Positions 5,672-6,193 of a stretch of DNA of 6,193 nt are shown in pieces. The stretch is from NCBI GenBank assembly GCA_945787595.1, contig CALZJV010000649.1, forward strand, positions 1-6,193, given 5' to 3'. Both the position numbers and the translations under genes were made by a program. The DNA is from an uncultured Desulfobacterales bacterium (GTDB taxonomy: Bacteria; Desulfobacterota; Desulfobacteria; Desulfobacterales; JAFDCJ01). The stretch's first letter is position 1. Every line of letters starts with the position of its first letter. The notes under the pieces are model-generated. The model was given only the letters and a program-made list of their open reading frames with translations, made no database searches and was not told where the DNA came from.

Positions 5672-6193
5672 CTATGACCATGCCTGAAGCAGATTACGTC
5701 TTAAAATTGCCCCTGTCGCCGCTTGACGGTAGCTTTGGGTACCGCGGATATCGCTGATGGGCGATATTTCTCTTTTTACCAAAGCATCACATTCGGCCAA
5801 AAGTGCGTCGTTGATGGTGTTGCCCTCAAGTAATGCTTCCAGGGCGTATGCGCGAATTGGTTGAGGCGCGACCGAGCCAAAGGCGATGCGAGCCTTGGCG
5901 ATATGGCCGTTTTTTTTCAACAACATGAGGGCCACACTGGCCACGCAGATGCTGGCGGCTTTTCGCAGCCCCAACTTGGTGTGGCTGCCCCTGGCCTGCC
6001 GGTTGGGCAGGGGCAACGTGATGCGGGTCATCACATCGTTCCTGCCCAGTCGGGTCAGTTTATAGCCCATAAAAAACTTATCTACGGGAACGGTCCGTTC
6101 TTTGCCGCCGGCATCTGTAATATGAACTGTAGCCTCCAAAGCCAGCAACGGTGGGGCTGTATCTGCGCATGGCGAGGCATTGGCCAGATTGCC
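5672..6193 (-). CDS. Molybdenum hydroxylase FAD-binding subunit (CoxM/XdhB-like), partial, C-terminal portion
   Basis: This subunit passes electrons from the iron-sulfur subunit to FAD and on to an acceptor in xanthine dehydrogenase-family enzymes. The frame is open to the window edge: the 15 codons before the TTG at 6148 read GNLANASPCADTAPP, the second FAD-binding segment of the family (usually GGNIANASPxADxxPxLLAL). TTG 6148 is therefore internal and the true start lies outside. About 173 residues are visible of a usual ~280-295, so roughly the first 110-120, including the first FAD-binding motif, are missing. The rest matches the CO_deh_flav_C domain: the K(L/T)G.RKA-type segment (TKLGLRKAASICVASVAL), the FGSVAPQPIRA stretch, and the terminal SDIRGTQSYRQAATGAILRR block. 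The TAG stop (5672-5674) overlaps the Shine-Dalgarno of the next gene, 12 nt before its ATG, so the genes are probably co-transcribed and coupled. The family call is firm; the substrate is unknown. Confidence 0.93.
   Translation of the reverse strand, partial: GNLANASPCADTAPPLLALEATVHITDAGGKERTVPVDKFFMGYKLTRLGRNDVMTRITLPLPNRQARGSHTKLGLRKAASICVASVALMLLKKNGHIAKARIAFGSVAPQPIRAYALEALLEGNTINDALLAECDALVKREISPISDIRGTQSYRQAATGAILRRNLLQAWS

Noticed and set aside
5672..6148. Taking TTG 6148 as the start of the FAD subunit
   Set aside because: The upstream 15 codons in frame encode a conserved FAD-binding motif, so the gene continues past the window edge.

Overview
The window holds five genes, all on the minus strand, so the biological order runs from high to low coordinates. 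No taxon is stated. The interspersed heptamer (TTCRATG-like) and nonamer (ACAGGATT-like) repeats, together with the gene content, resemble what I know from Desulfobacterota (Desulfobacterales-type, anaerobic sulfate reducers and relatives). That placement is an inference of moderate strength.

Layout, read on the minus strand: (1) 6193-5672, the C-terminal part of a CoxM-type FAD subunit, cut by the window edge; (2) 5659-5171, a complete CoxS-type subunit with two [2Fe-2S] motifs; (3) 5168-2688, a complete CoxL/XdhA-type molybdopterin subunit. Together these form a three-subunit molybdenum hydroxylase in M-S-L order, with 2-12 nt gaps and strong Shine-Dalgarno sequences. (4) 2687-2385 is a 303-nt noncoding gap filled by repeats. 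(5) 2384-1707 is an AroM-family protein with a cysteine pair placed like that of hydantoin/aspartate racemases. (6) 1707-304 is a hydantoinase/dihydropyrimidinase/allantoinase-type cyclic amidohydrolase, overlapping gene 5 by one base (TAATG). (7) 303-1 is a second noncoding stretch with another copy of the composite repeat.

Working model (inference): the Mo hydroxylase oxidises an N-heterocycle, the AroM-family protein may interconvert stereoisomers of a cyclic intermediate, and the amidohydrolase opens the cyclic amide/ureide ring. This parallels xanthine dehydrogenase / allantoin (hydantoin) racemase / allantoinase (hydantoinase). The substrate cannot be read from sequence. The Mo subunit has a GIGEP active-site glutamate and lacks the cysteine loop of true CO dehydrogenase, so CO is unlikely.

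The most unusual structural points are these. The end of the Mo subunit, including a triple x-T-G tail, is encoded by a nonamer repeat element, and the stop codon sits in the loop of an imperfect inverted repeat. A pair of 32-nt heptamer arms in the gap can fold together in the operon transcript. The aroM-amidohydrolase pair is bracketed by direct copies of a ~130-bp composite repeat. An exact 15-bp in-frame tandem duplication lies in the amidohydrolase just after its last metal ligand.
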